Below, one piece after another: positions 31,611-40,467 of a stretch of DNA of 56,975 nucleotides. Position numbers and translations under genes: made by a program. Source of the stretch: Armatimonadota bacterium (GTDB taxonomy: Bacteria; Armatimonadota; Zipacnadia; UBA1398; JAKPQA01); NCBI GenBank assembly GCA_029547025.1, contig JAKPQA010000031.1, forward strand, positions 1 to 56,975, given 5' to 3'. Numbering within the stretch: position 1 is the stretch's first letter; the number at the start of each line of letters is the position of its first letter. The notes beneath the pieces were generated by a model. The model did no database searches, was not told where the DNA came from, and saw only the letters and a program-made list of their open reading frames with translations.

Positions 31611-32063
31611 GTGGCATCAAGCGGCGGTTCGTCGGGCTGGAGGCCCGCGCCCCTCGGGGGCGGGTACTCCGCCGCGCGTGACGAGCTCGAGATTCTGGTG
31701 GCAGACGATGTACCCGATGTGCGGCAAGTGATTGCTGATACACTCCGCATGGAGGGCCACCGCGTCACCACCGCCTCCAACGGCGACTCGGCCATCCGAC
31801 TGCTGCGCGAACAGCACTTCGACCTGGTCTTCACCGACCTCAACATGCCTCCGGGAATCAGCGGCTTCGCCCTCATCGCCGCTCTCAGGGAGGTCAACGC
31901 CGAGGTGCCCATCGTGGTCATCTCGGGCACATTCGTCGACCGGGTGAACAACGAGATCGCTCAGAGTGGCACGGTCCTCGGCACATTACGGAAGCCCTTC
32001 CAGCTCCTGGATCTCCTCGACTTCGTCGAACAGGTCCGGCTGCGCAAGCTGGGCGCGGATTAG
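31611..32063 (+). CDS. Stand-alone response-regulator receiver domain protein
   Basis: The protein has 150 residues from a GTG start, the only start found ahead of the receiver fold. The first 25 residues are Gly/Ser-rich and outside the domain. The receiver domain (27-145) has the acidic pair D32/D33, the phospho-acceptor D76 in VFTDLNMP, S105 in VVISGT and the conserved K128 in LRKPF, so it should be phosphorylatable. No DNA-binding or enzymatic output domain follows, as in CheY- or Spo0F-like phosphorelay proteins. No histidine kinase is in the window. It ends 90 nt before a convergent oxidoreductase, with a strong hairpin between. Confidence 0.85.
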   Translation: MASSGGSSGWRPAPLGGGYSAARDELEILVADDVPDVRQVIADTLRMEGHRVTTASNGDSAIRLLREQHFDLVFTDLNMPPGISGFALIAALREVNAEVPIVVISGTFVDRVNNEIAQSGTVLGTLRKPFQLLDLLDFVEQVRLRKLGAD

Positions 32064-32114
32064 GGTCGATTGTGGATCGGCCCCGGCGTGTGCTCCCGCG
32101 CGACACAAGGCGAA

Positions 32115-32142
32115 GCTGGGCCCGGCGGGCGCCGGGCCCAGC
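32115..32142. terminator. Bidirectional terminator-like hairpin
   Basis: GCTGGGCCCGGC (32115-32126) pairs perfectly with GCCGGGCCCAGC (32131-32142) around a 4-nt loop, midway between two convergent stop codons. There is no T-run on either side. Confidence 0.55.
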
Positions 32143-32153
32143 GATGAGACGGC

Positions 32154-33272
32154 TTAGAGCATCGGGAACTGGATGGCGCGATCCTCGGCCGCTGACCGAT
32201 AGCAGCCCTCGAGAAGCTCCGTCAGGTTGCGGCCGTCGCGCACCGTGATGGTCATCTCCGTACCGTCCAGTATGGCCGCAATCCACTGGTCCATAGGGCC
32301 CGGCAGCCCCGGCGGCAGCTCCTTTGGGTGGCTGTCCTCGAGCGCATCTGGTGGGATCTTGTTGCTCTGGACAACCGGCCGCCCCGCCGTGGTCCGAATG
32401 CCCACATACCCCTCAGTGCCGTAGACCTCGATCGGGTTAGGCCCCGCTTGCTGCACCCAGGCACATTCCATCACGGCGAGGGCTTTGCTCTCGAACTCCA
32501 CCACCGCCGCGGCATTGTCGTCGACATCGGGGTAGTTGCCCGTGAACGAGTTCATGCGAGCGACGACTGACTTCGGCGGCCCGCCAAGCCACCGCGTGAT
32601 GTCCACGGTGTGGCAACCCAGGTCGAACAGGCCGCCACCGCCCGCCGCCACGGGGTCGGCGAACCAGCTCGAGTAGCCGCCGAACCAGCGGCCCAGGGCC
32701 GCCGAGTGCGCAATGCGCGTGCGGATGTATGTCACATCCCCGATCAGGCCCTCGTCGACGACCTTCTTCACATACAGGACCTCGTCGGAGCAACGGCTGG
32801 GCAGAGAGATCATGAACTTGAGACCACTCGCCTCGACAGCTTCCACCACCCTGTCCGCGTCCGACGTGGTGATCGTCAGGGCCTTCTCGGTAAAGATGTG
32901 TTTCCGCTTCTCAACCGCAGCGAGGTAGATGTCGTGATGCATGTTCGTCGGTGCGTTGACGACCACGGCATCGATGTCGTCGCGGTCCAGTGCCCGCGCC
33001 AGGTCCGGCTCGAAGGGCACGCCATAGGCCCCGGCCCGCTCCCTGCCCCGGTCCGGGATCTCATCCCATACGACCGACAGGGCCGCGCGCGAATGCCCCT
33101 TGACCTGGTCGGCATAGCCATTGGCGTGAACGTGCGCGAAGCTCAACATCGCCACGCGGACCTTCCCGGCGTTCCCTTCTGCCTGTTGGGCGAACAGCGG
33201 GCCGAGCCGGGTCGCTCCCAGTGCGCCAAGCGTCATACCAATCGCCTCTCTCCGAGTCCAGTGTTGGGGCAT
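32154..33272 (-). CDS. Tat-exported Gfo/Idh/MocA-family oxidoreductase
   Basis: The protein has 372 residues. TRREAIGMTLGALGA at residues 6-20 is a twin-arginine signal, so export in folded form with its nicotinamide cofactor is likely. The N-terminal Rossmann fold begins VRVAMLSFAHVHANGYADQ. The usual EKP motif reads FTEKAL (E129, K130, A131). The C-terminal GFO_IDH_MocA domain includes GGGGLFDLGCHTVDITRWLGG. The family oxidises or reduces sugars and inositols, or performs redox-coupled sugar chemistry; the substrate is unknown. It lies 58 nt downstream of the 1954-residue secreted protein on the same strand and may be co-transcribed with it. Confidence 0.88.
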   Translation of the reverse strand: MPQHWTRREAIGMTLGALGATRLGPLFAQQAEGNAGKVRVAMLSFAHVHANGYADQVKGHSRAALSVVWDEIPDRGRERAGAYGVPFEPDLARALDRDDIDAVVVNAPTNMHHDIYLAAVEKRKHIFTEKALTITTSDADRVVEAVEASGLKFMISLPSRCSDEVLYVKKVVDEGLIGDVTYIRTRIAHSAALGRWFGGYSSWFADPVAAGGGGLFDLGCHTVDITRWLGGPPKSVVARMNSFTGNYPDVDDNAAAVVEFESKALAVMECAWVQQAGPNPIEVYGTEGYVGIRTTAGRPVVQSNKIPPDALEDSHPKELPPGLPGPMDQWIAAILDGTEMTITVRDGRNLTELLEGCYRSAAEDRAIQFPML

Positions 33273-33330
33273 GGTCGTCTCCTCGATGGTCGCGGTTCGC
33301 TCTCACCCGGCGTGCGCCCTCCGCCGGGGC

Positions 33331-36300
33331 CTATTGCTGGGCGATGCAGAAGTGCGTCGTTGGACCCCAATGCCCGGCGCCATCCCGAGCGCGGATGTGG
33401 AAGAAGCGGAACGAGCCGCCGGGAACCTCCACCGCCGTCTGGCGGCCGAGGCCCTCAGGCTGCTCATCTGGGATCGTGCCAGGCTGATCGTCCACAACGT
33501 AGCTGTAGCCGTCGACGCCCGTCGGATCCGTTGCCCGCCACGACAGGGATGCGGGACCCGAGCCCGGCCGGTATGCAGTGAGGTTGTCGATCCAGAAGCT
33601 CGAGCCCAGCGGGGTCTCGATCGAGTTGAAGTCGCCGAAAACCACTCGCGATACATTCAGGGCGCGCACATTGCCGACCACTTGGCGGGCCGCGGCGGAG
33701 ATGTCGAACTTCTCGACCCGATGCCACTTGCCGTCGGCGATGATCCCGGGCAGCCGGGAGACTGCCCCAGTCTCGTTGTCGGTGAACCCTACCAGTACGG
33801 TGCTGCCGTTCACCACGAAGGCGATATCGATCTGGACTCCGGCGGGCACGCAGTAGTCGAACGCCAGGTACGGGATCTGAGCGGCATCGAATGGTGTCTG
33901 GTGAGCCACGACACGCATCGCCTTACCCTCGCGGTAGGTGACCTTCAGACTCCCGCTCCCCGACGCCTTCTCGGCCGGGTCGATCTCCAGTTCTACCCCC
34001 GAGCCCGCCGAGCACTCCCCAAGGGCTCCGTCCGCAGGGGTGCCCTCGAACGGCTCCAAAAAGGCGCAACCATGCGATGACGACTCGACGGCGGGTGCGG
34101 GCGGAGGCGTCAGGTCTTTGCTGTAGTCCATCTTGAAGGCCCACGACAGATCGGTGGCCAGGGGGTTGCCCGCGAAATCCGCGAGGCGGGCCAGGCGCAC
34201 GGGAACGTCCTGCTGGTCACCGAAGACGACCGGTTCGGGTTCCTGTTTCTCTCCCTGCCACAGGAGCTTCCCCGTTGCCGCGTCGTAGCTCATGGAAGGA
34301 CTGGACATGGGGTATTCCCGACCCGCCACACTCAGCACGATTGACGACGGGTCGACTCCCGCCAGGCCCTGGTCCTGCAGTGACACCGCTATCCGCGACG
34401 TGCTCACCACCTCCCCCGGCGCCGGTTCGGGTGCGGAAGCCAGAACCGGGGCGCTATCGAGGAAGCACCGGTGGTGAGTCGTCGGGCCCCAGTTACCGGC
34501 TCCATCGACCAGCCTGACGTGGAAGTACACGTCACCCTCGGGTACCTGCGTGAAGACCGCACGGCTCTCCGCGGTATCGACCACGCTGTCGGGCACCGTG
34601 TCGGGTTGAGTGTTCAGCTCATAGCTGGCGCCAGCGATCCCGGCGGGGTCTGTCGCGTACCACTGGAACGCCAACGACTCCCGGCCGCTGGCCACGGCGA
34701 GGATCCGGAAGTTGTCCAGATGGAAACTGGCGCCCCTCGGGTTGCCGGGCCACCCGCTGCCTCCAATGCGCAGCTCCTGCACCCCATAGCTCTTGAGCCC
34801 CGGGATCTGCTGCCGCATGAGCTCGAACAGCGGCACCTCGGCATGAGCCCACACGCCCTTGGCCTGAACATTGGCCACAGAGCCCAGTGCGGGCCAACTC
34901 GAGTCCGAGTCGGTGAACTTGATCGTGCGGAACGTGCCGTCCGCCAGCTTCACGATCAGGTCGACACGGATCCATTCATCCACCTTGTAGTCGAACGACA
35001 CGAGCCGGTACCGCCCCGCGTCGAAAGGCGTTTGCCGCATATAGGCCTGGAAGGACGGACCCGACTCGGTGCAGTACACCCTGAGACTGGACTCGCCACT
35101 CGCGGCCGTGGTTCGGTCGAGGCCCACGGCCGCGCCATAGCCCGGGACCCCGGCGAACTCGCCCATCGAGTCGGGCCGGTTCGACTCGAAGTCATTGTCA
35201 ACGAGGTAAGCTGCACCCATGGTGATGCTGGGCGCGGGCGGCTCGGTGCGGTCGATTGTGCGGTCAATCGCATACCGGAACGGCCGCAACTGCGGGGGCA
35301 GTCGAAGACCTGCGTAGTCGGCCGCGGCCACGACGGCGACTTCGGCCTGACCCTGGGCCGGCAGCGCCGTCCGGAGCCGCGCCAGGTCCACTCGAACCTC
35401 TTGGGCCACGGGGTCGTAGCTCACCGCCGGATCCTCCGTCGAGTACTCCTCAGTTCCCACGCGAACGCGGATCGATGACGGGTCGATCCCCGAGTCCGCG
35501 TCAGCCAACCCGATGGCCACCACGTCCGCAGCCATGGCCGTGCCGTCGGCCGGTACCGCTCCCCCAAGCTTGGGGTTCTCGCCGTCCACCACGAAGGCGT
35601 GGTGCAGCACCGGCGTCCAGGTGCCATCGGCGCGCCGACCCCGGGCGTGGAGCCACCAGTCGCCCGGCTCGCCGACCTTGGCCACGGCCGCGAGACTGCC
35701 CGCCGCGTCCCGCGCGGCCGCGCCGGGGTCAGTCCCGGGCTTTCGGTCCACCACATAGGCGAACGCTGTGCACTGGCCGGTCGAGTCGGCGATGGTGAAC
35801 TCCGCCTGGCCATCACCTGGCCCATAGAGGCGGAAGTCGTCCAGGTGGTACGTGGCCTGCGCCGGGTTCCCGGTGATCCCAGCCGACAGCAACCGATCCC
35901 GGTAGAACTGCCCGATACGCACCTCGATGATCACGGTGTCCGAGAGCTCGGGGTCGTAGCGGTATAGCCTCCCGCGGAGGTCGAAACTGGCTCGGTGCCA
36001 CTGGTTATCGGCTACCACACCATCGATGGCACCCAGGTACACCTGGCCCGGCAGGCACTGGTCGGGTCCCGTGAAGCGCGCGATGTAGTCCCGGGAGGCG
36101 GTGCGGAACATGAAGTTGAGTTTCAGCTCCGGCCCGATCTTGTAGGCGAAGCTCAGACGCCCGAATTGCCGAGCGTCGAAGTCGGTCGAAACCGCCACTA
36201 CAGCTGCAGAGCCCCCGGCGTTCTCGTTGCACACCGCCAGCGAGGACCCGCCCGAGGCGGCGTCGGTCGAATCCAGCGCCACCACGGCGCCCTGCGCGCC

Positions 36301-39195
36301 GTCGACGCCCGCGAACTCGCCCCGCCCCTGCTCGAAGTCCTGGATCAGCGCCGGATGGGTCGCCGAGACCACTTGCAGAGGGTTCGCTTCGGGTTGGGGC
36401 TGATGGGCCGCGGCCACACGGACCGGGCTCGCCCGCGGCTCCAGTATCTGCCCCGTCTCCCCCCCGTAGACCTTGCACCGGGCCACCATGATCCCGTTGT
36501 CCCACGTCCACACTGCCACGTGTCCGCGGGCAATATCCAGGTCGGCCGGCACTTCGGTGTCCAGGACGAGTCGGTTCTCATAGTACATCCGCAGGCGGTT
36601 GCCCTGCTTCTGTGCCCGGATCTGCCACCACTTGCGGTGAAACTCGTTCGTGGAGAGCATCCCGTCGCTCAGCCGGGGCAGACGGGCGTTGGGGTCAGAA
36701 GTCTCGGCCAGCAGACGGTCGCCACACCGTATCTGCGTGGTCGTGTTCAGAGGACCACCGAGGATGAAGCTGTACCCCGTCGACAGGTTGGCCCCATCGC
36801 CCAGCAGCGTGATGTTCAAGTCATTTGGGTGCTTGTACGAGGCGCCGCCCGAGGCCAAGCCCATCTTGATGGACGCGTACAGCTCCACGGTGACATCGCC
36901 CTGGAACTCGCGCTTCGTCCACATGGCCGCCGGCCCGTCATCGGCAACACCCGAGAACCACGTCCACTGCGGCGAGCACGTCCAGCGGCTGGTGACATCC
37001 CAAATCCCCATCCGAGTGATCCAGTCCACAGGGGCCGACGAGAATGGATAGTCCCGCTGGGCCGACGAAGTCGCCAGCACGTCACTGGGCGGGATGTCCA
37101 GTCCAGCCGGCCATAGCCCGATCTTCGACCCGGTCAGTGGATCGCGGTCCAGATGCACCAGCTTGGGCTCATCCTCGACCGACGCGCTCAACAGCCATCC
37201 CCGCTTGGCCAGCTTCACCTGGGCCGGGAAGGCCACATCCGGAACCACTGTCTGGGCCACGGGCACTCCCTGGCGCGATAGGCCGATCCCCAGGCCGCCG
37301 CCTGGGGCGCCGGAGAGTTCGAACACGTACCCGCTCTCCGCCGACACGCCATCGCTGAGGAGTAGCACGCGCTCGACTTGCTCGGGCGTGCCCACGCCCG
37401 GGACAGTGAGCTCTACGGTGACATCGCCATAGTAGTCGCCCTTGTTCCACCAGACGGCCGGTTGCTGCTCCGGATCACTGGGCGCGATCCAGGAGCCGGC
37501 CACGCTGGCCCATTCGCGCATCGTGTCCTCGCGGGTGAACTGCGCGGTGACGACGGCGGCCTTGTTCTCTTCGGGGACCTCGACACGAACGTCATCGAAG
37601 CGGGCACCGAGCCACCCCATCAGGCCCACCTGGCCCCCCTGAAGCTCACCGTTGATCACCTCAAACGCCTGCTTGCCATCCACAAAGGCGCGGAGCAGGT
37701 CCGCGTCGGCCACCAGCGATAGCGTGGTCCAACCCCCGGCAGGGACACCGACGGGCACCTCGCCCAGCCGCGTGGTCTCACCATCCAGGACTCGAACCAG
37801 CCGGAGCCATGTCGTGGCGCGTTCCCCCGTGGCCGGAAGCCCTCCACCCTCCAGACCGTCCCACTCGAGAACCAGGTGGTTGCGCGTGTCACGAAAGCCG
37901 GCACACAGGCCCCCGGACCCGGCACTCAGATCCACGTCGGCCGAGAACGCGTATCGAGCCCAACCCCCACCGGAAGTAACCAGCACCGACCGAGGCTCGG
38001 CCGTCCGGCAGAGCACATGCTTTCGGCCATCGCCGGATCCCTCGGTGGCCCACCCTTCGCGGCTGCCGACCCATGCCGGCGACGCCCCTCCGGAGAAATC
38101 GTCGCCAAACCGCCGCCACTCACCGACCTCGACGTCATCGAACTTCACCCCGGCCTGGCCCTCGCAGTAGAGCCCGATCTTGCCCCGGGCCAGATCGCGA
38201 AAACCATCGATCGCCAGTATGCGCTGACCATCCACCAGGGCTTCGACACGGCCGTCGCACATGCGGAGCGTCAGACGGTACCACTGCTCCGGGACGAACC
38301 CACCGGCTGCCGAGCCGAGCACGGTCCGGTCTCCGTCTCGGCACAGGATCAGCTGCACTTGGTCCGCGTCATCGGTTGTCGCTAGCTGGGAGGTGATCCG
38401 CAGAAGTAGATAATCGTCGGGATCCGAGTAGTAAGCGACAAGACCCATCGGGTCGTTACTCGCGCCGCGAGCCGCCACACTGACCGAGTAGTCGCTCCAG
38501 AACTCCATCCCGGCAACCACCAGGGCGGGCCCGTCGGCACGCCCTACGTACGCGAACAGGTTCGCCCCCTGAGCCGCCGTCTGACGGGCCTCCGCCGCGG
38601 CGTTTGTCCAGTCCCCCGCCTTCTGGTCCGTCCACTCGCCGCTCACCACCTGCCACAAGTCCCTGGCCTGGCTGTCGGCCTCCCAGGCGAAGTCCTCACC
38701 GAACTCGATGTGCTCATCGATCGGTTGAACCAGCAGCTCCTGCACTACGCCATCCGGGAGCCGGTAGCCCAGGGCCCCCTCGGCCGGAGCGTCGGTATAG
38801 CCCCGAGTGACCAGCGCGCCGTCCACGACGAGGTCCACACGGCCCAGGCGTCGTCGCACTGCCACCCCCACTGGACCCTCGCGCCGGGGAAGTGGCGCGG
38901 CCGGCGACAGAGCGGTTCGTCGGCCGTCGCGCATCGAGAGAACCTGGGCCTGGGTCCCGTCGAGGGCGACCACGAGGCCCTCGGACGCGCCGGTCTGACT
39001 GAGGGCGATCTCACCCCGCAGGTCGGACACGCTGCCGACGCGGAAGCACAGGTCGTACGTGCCAGTCCCGGGATCGTCCAGGAGAGTGAGACCCTCGGGA
39101 GCTTGGCCCAGACACGGAAGTAGGAGCACGAGGAGCGCTAGCACACTGACCACTAGCAACAGCGACTTTCGCCGCGGCGCAATACTCTCAGTCAT
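33331..39195 (-). CDS. Giant modular secreted protein with lectin-like and triplicated carbohydrate-binding-like modules
   Basis: The protein has 1954 residues from the ATG at 39195; a TTG at 39216 extends the frame by 7 residues but overlaps the probable GGAGG, so it is not favoured. A signal sequence (KSLLLVVSVLALLVLLLPCLGQA) is followed by about 900 residues of concanavalin-like/DUF1080-like modules (FGEDFAWEADS, FVPEQWYRLTLRM, KFDDVEVGEW, ARFDDVRVEVP, DVTVELTVPG). The second half is a three-fold repeat of a CBM-like module (DFEQGRGEFAGVDG; DFESNRPDSMGEFAGVPG; PFEGTPADGALGEC), each with an ASGxxSL strand, followed by Ig/fibronectin-like segments with VVDxxPGTxPD and GNWGPTTHH-type ends. 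No catalytic motif was seen. A surface-anchored or released polysaccharide-binding protein is inferred. Confidence 0.7.
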   Translation of the reverse strand: MTESIAPRRKSLLLVVSVLALLVLLLPCLGQAPEGLTLLDDPGTGTYDLCFRVGSVSDLRGEIALSQTGASEGLVVALDGTQAQVLSMRDGRRTALSPAAPLPRREGPVGVAVRRRLGRVDLVVDGALVTRGYTDAPAEGALGYRLPDGVVQELLVQPIDEHIEFGEDFAWEADSQARDLWQVVSGEWTDQKAGDWTNAAAEARQTAAQGANLFAYVGRADGPALVVAGMEFWSDYSVSVAARGASNDPMGLVAYYSDPDDYLLLRITSQLATTDDADQVQLILCRDGDRTVLGSAAGGFVPEQWYRLTLRMCDGRVEALVDGQRILAIDGFRDLARGKIGLYCEGQAGVKFDDVEVGEWRRFGDDFSGGASPAWVGSREGWATEGSGDGRKHVLCRTAEPRSVLVTSGGGWARYAFSADVDLSAGSGGLCAGFRDTRNHLVLEWDGLEGGGLPATGERATTWLRLVRVLDGETTRLGEVPVGVPAGGWTTLSLVADADLLRAFVDGKQAFEVINGELQGGQVGLMGWLGARFDDVRVEVPEENKAAVVTAQFTREDTMREWASVAGSWIAPSDPEQQPAVWWNKGDYYGDVTVELTVPGVGTPEQVERVLLLSDGVSAESGYVFELSGAPGGGLGIGLSRQGVPVAQTVVPDVAFPAQVKLAKRGWLLSASVEDEPKLVHLDRDPLTGSKIGLWPAGLDIPPSDVLATSSAQRDYPFSSAPVDWITRMGIWDVTSRWTCSPQWTWFSGVADDGPAAMWTKREFQGDVTVELYASIKMGLASGGASYKHPNDLNITLLGDGANLSTGYSFILGGPLNTTTQIRCGDRLLAETSDPNARLPRLSDGMLSTNEFHRKWWQIRAQKQGNRLRMYYENRLVLDTEVPADLDIARGHVAVWTWDNGIMVARCKVYGGETGQILEPRASPVRVAAAHQPQPEANPLQVVSATHPALIQDFEQGRGEFAGVDGAQGAVVALDSTDAASGGSSLAVCNENAGGSAAVVAVSTDFDARQFGRLSFAYKIGPELKLNFMFRTASRDYIARFTGPDQCLPGQVYLGAIDGVVADNQWHRASFDLRGRLYRYDPELSDTVIIEVRIGQFYRDRLLSAGITGNPAQATYHLDDFRLYGPGDGQAEFTIADSTGQCTAFAYVVDRKPGTDPGAAARDAAGSLAAVAKVGEPGDWWLHARGRRADGTWTPVLHHAFVVDGENPKLGGAVPADGTAMAADVVAIGLADADSGIDPSSIRVRVGTEEYSTEDPAVSYDPVAQEVRVDLARLRTALPAQGQAEVAVVAAADYAGLRLPPQLRPFRYAIDRTIDRTEPPAPSITMGAAYLVDNDFESNRPDSMGEFAGVPGYGAAVGLDRTTAASGESSLRVYCTESGPSFQAYMRQTPFDAGRYRLVSFDYKVDEWIRVDLIVKLADGTFRTIKFTDSDSSWPALGSVANVQAKGVWAHAEVPLFELMRQQIPGLKSYGVQELRIGGSGWPGNPRGASFHLDNFRILAVASGRESLAFQWYATDPAGIAGASYELNTQPDTVPDSVVDTAESRAVFTQVPEGDVYFHVRLVDGAGNWGPTTHHRCFLDSAPVLASAPEPAPGEVVSTSRIAVSLQDQGLAGVDPSSIVLSVAGREYPMSSPSMSYDAATGKLLWQGEKQEPEPVVFGDQQDVPVRLARLADFAGNPLATDLSWAFKMDYSKDLTPPPAPAVESSSHGCAFLEPFEGTPADGALGECSAGSGVELEIDPAEKASGSGSLKVTYREGKAMRVVAHQTPFDAAQIPYLAFDYCVPAGVQIDIAFVVNGSTVLVGFTDNETGAVSRLPGIIADGKWHRVEKFDISAAARQVVGNVRALNVSRVVFGDFNSIETPLGSSFWIDNLTAYRPGSGPASLSWRATDPTGVDGYSYVVDDQPGTIPDEQPEGLGRQTAVEVPGGSFRFFHIRARDGAGHWGPTTHFCIAQQ

Positions 39196-39383
39196 AGCCC
39201 GCCGGACAGCCTCCAATGGGGAGAACGCGCCAGAAGATCAGCGGACTTCCGTACAATCCGTACCCGACATGCCTTAGACCCGCGGACTCGGCATTTGTTG
39301 GCGCCAACGCCAAGAGGGACACGAAGACCGCCCCGGCCATGCCTCATCGGCCGCGGGACGGTATCGCGGCGAGTCGATCCACC

Positions 39384-39399
39384 CGGTAACATGATACCG
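39384..39399. promoter_or_regulatory. Small palindrome upstream of pyrF
   Basis: CGGTA (39384-39388) and TACCG (39395-39399) flank a 6-bp spacer, an operator-sized symmetric site in the region between pyrF and the divergent giant gene. It could bind a regulator; no family is implied. Confidence 0.25.
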
Positions 39400-39460
39400 C
39401 ACTTGGCCCCCGGGTGCGCCGCCTCGCCTGCCGCCGAAGGGGCCGCCGACGGAGGGCCCG

Positions 39461-40381
39461 ATGAACTTCGCCGACCGACTGTTCCAGCGGGTACGCGATA
39501 CCAACTCCAGGGTCGTGGTGGGCCTCGACCCGGCTTGGGACTCCCTGCCGGACCCGTACCGGGCCGGCCGCGGCCGCGAGGGCCAGGCGCAGTGCGTCGA
39601 GTCCTTCTGCCGCCGGATCATCGACGCCGTCAGCGGACTCTGTGCCGCCGTTAAGCCCCAAGCTGCCTTCTTTGAGGCCCTTGGCGCCCCAGGTTGGTCG
39701 GCACTCGAGGGCGTATGCGCCCACGCCCACGCCGCGGGGATTCCCGTCATCCTCGATGCCAAGCGGGGCGACATCGGCAGCACCAGCGCGGCCTACGCCC
39801 GCGGGCTCTTGATCCCCGCGGGGCCGCTCGATCTGGGCACCAACGTCGATGCGCTGACCGTCAACCCCTACCTGGGCAGCGACGGGATCGGGCCCTTCAT
39901 CGACGCCTGCCGCGCCCACGACAAGGGGTTGTTCGTACTCGTGAAGACATCGAACCCCTCGTCCGCAGAGCTCCAGGACCTTCAGCTGTCGAGTGCCGGC
40001 CGCCCCATGTACGAGGCGGTCGCCTCCGCGGTGTCCTGCTGGGGCGGGGCGCTTCAGGGGGTGCTCGGGTATTCGGCTATTGGGGCCGTCGTCGGGGCCA
40101 CACATCCCGCCGTCCTGGAGGACCTGCGCGACCAGTTCCCCCGAGTGCCATTCCTTGTGCCGGGCTTCGGCGCCCAAGGCGCTCAGGCGGCCGATGTGGC
40201 CCGGGCCTTCGGCCCCGAGGGCCTGGGAGCCGTGGTCAACTCCTCACGGGGGATCCTCTTCGCCTTCACCCAAGAGCCCTACCGGTCCGAATACGGCGGC
40301 GACCGGTTCGACCAGGCCGCGGCCGACGCCTGTAGGCGGATGCGCGACGAGATCAACCTCGCCGCGGACAGGAAATCGTGA
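39461..40381 (+). CDS. pyrF: Orotidine 5'-phosphate decarboxylase (type 2)
   Basis: The enzyme decarboxylates OMP to UMP, the last step of pyrimidine synthesis. The protein has 306 residues, the size of the type 2 (PyrF-like, about 270-310 residue) branch. Key motifs: VVVGLDPAWDSLP, KPQAAFFEALG and the catalytic DAKRGDIGSTSAAYA with the Lys-Asp network, VKTSNPSS, and near the end FLVPGFGAQGAQ followed by NSSRGILFAF for phosphate binding. GGAGG (39451-39455) lies 5 nt before the ATG. It is followed by a secreted NTF2-like protein gene on the same strand after 86 nt. All catalytic residues appear intact. Confidence 0.95.
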   Translation: MNFADRLFQRVRDTNSRVVVGLDPAWDSLPDPYRAGRGREGQAQCVESFCRRIIDAVSGLCAAVKPQAAFFEALGAPGWSALEGVCAHAHAAGIPVILDAKRGDIGSTSAAYARGLLIPAGPLDLGTNVDALTVNPYLGSDGIGPFIDACRAHDKGLFVLVKTSNPSSAELQDLQLSSAGRPMYEAVASAVSCWGGALQGVLGYSAIGAVVGATHPAVLEDLRDQFPRVPFLVPGFGAQGAQAADVARAFGPEGLGAVVNSSRGILFAFTQEPYRSEYGGDRFDQAAADACRRMRDEINLAADRKS

Positions 40382-40467
40382 TTGGCCCTGAAAAGGCGGC
40401 CCGTGTGCGTCGTAGAACGAACAGGCGGGACCAGACCGCCAGACTGCTTCCGGAAGGTTGTGATCGC

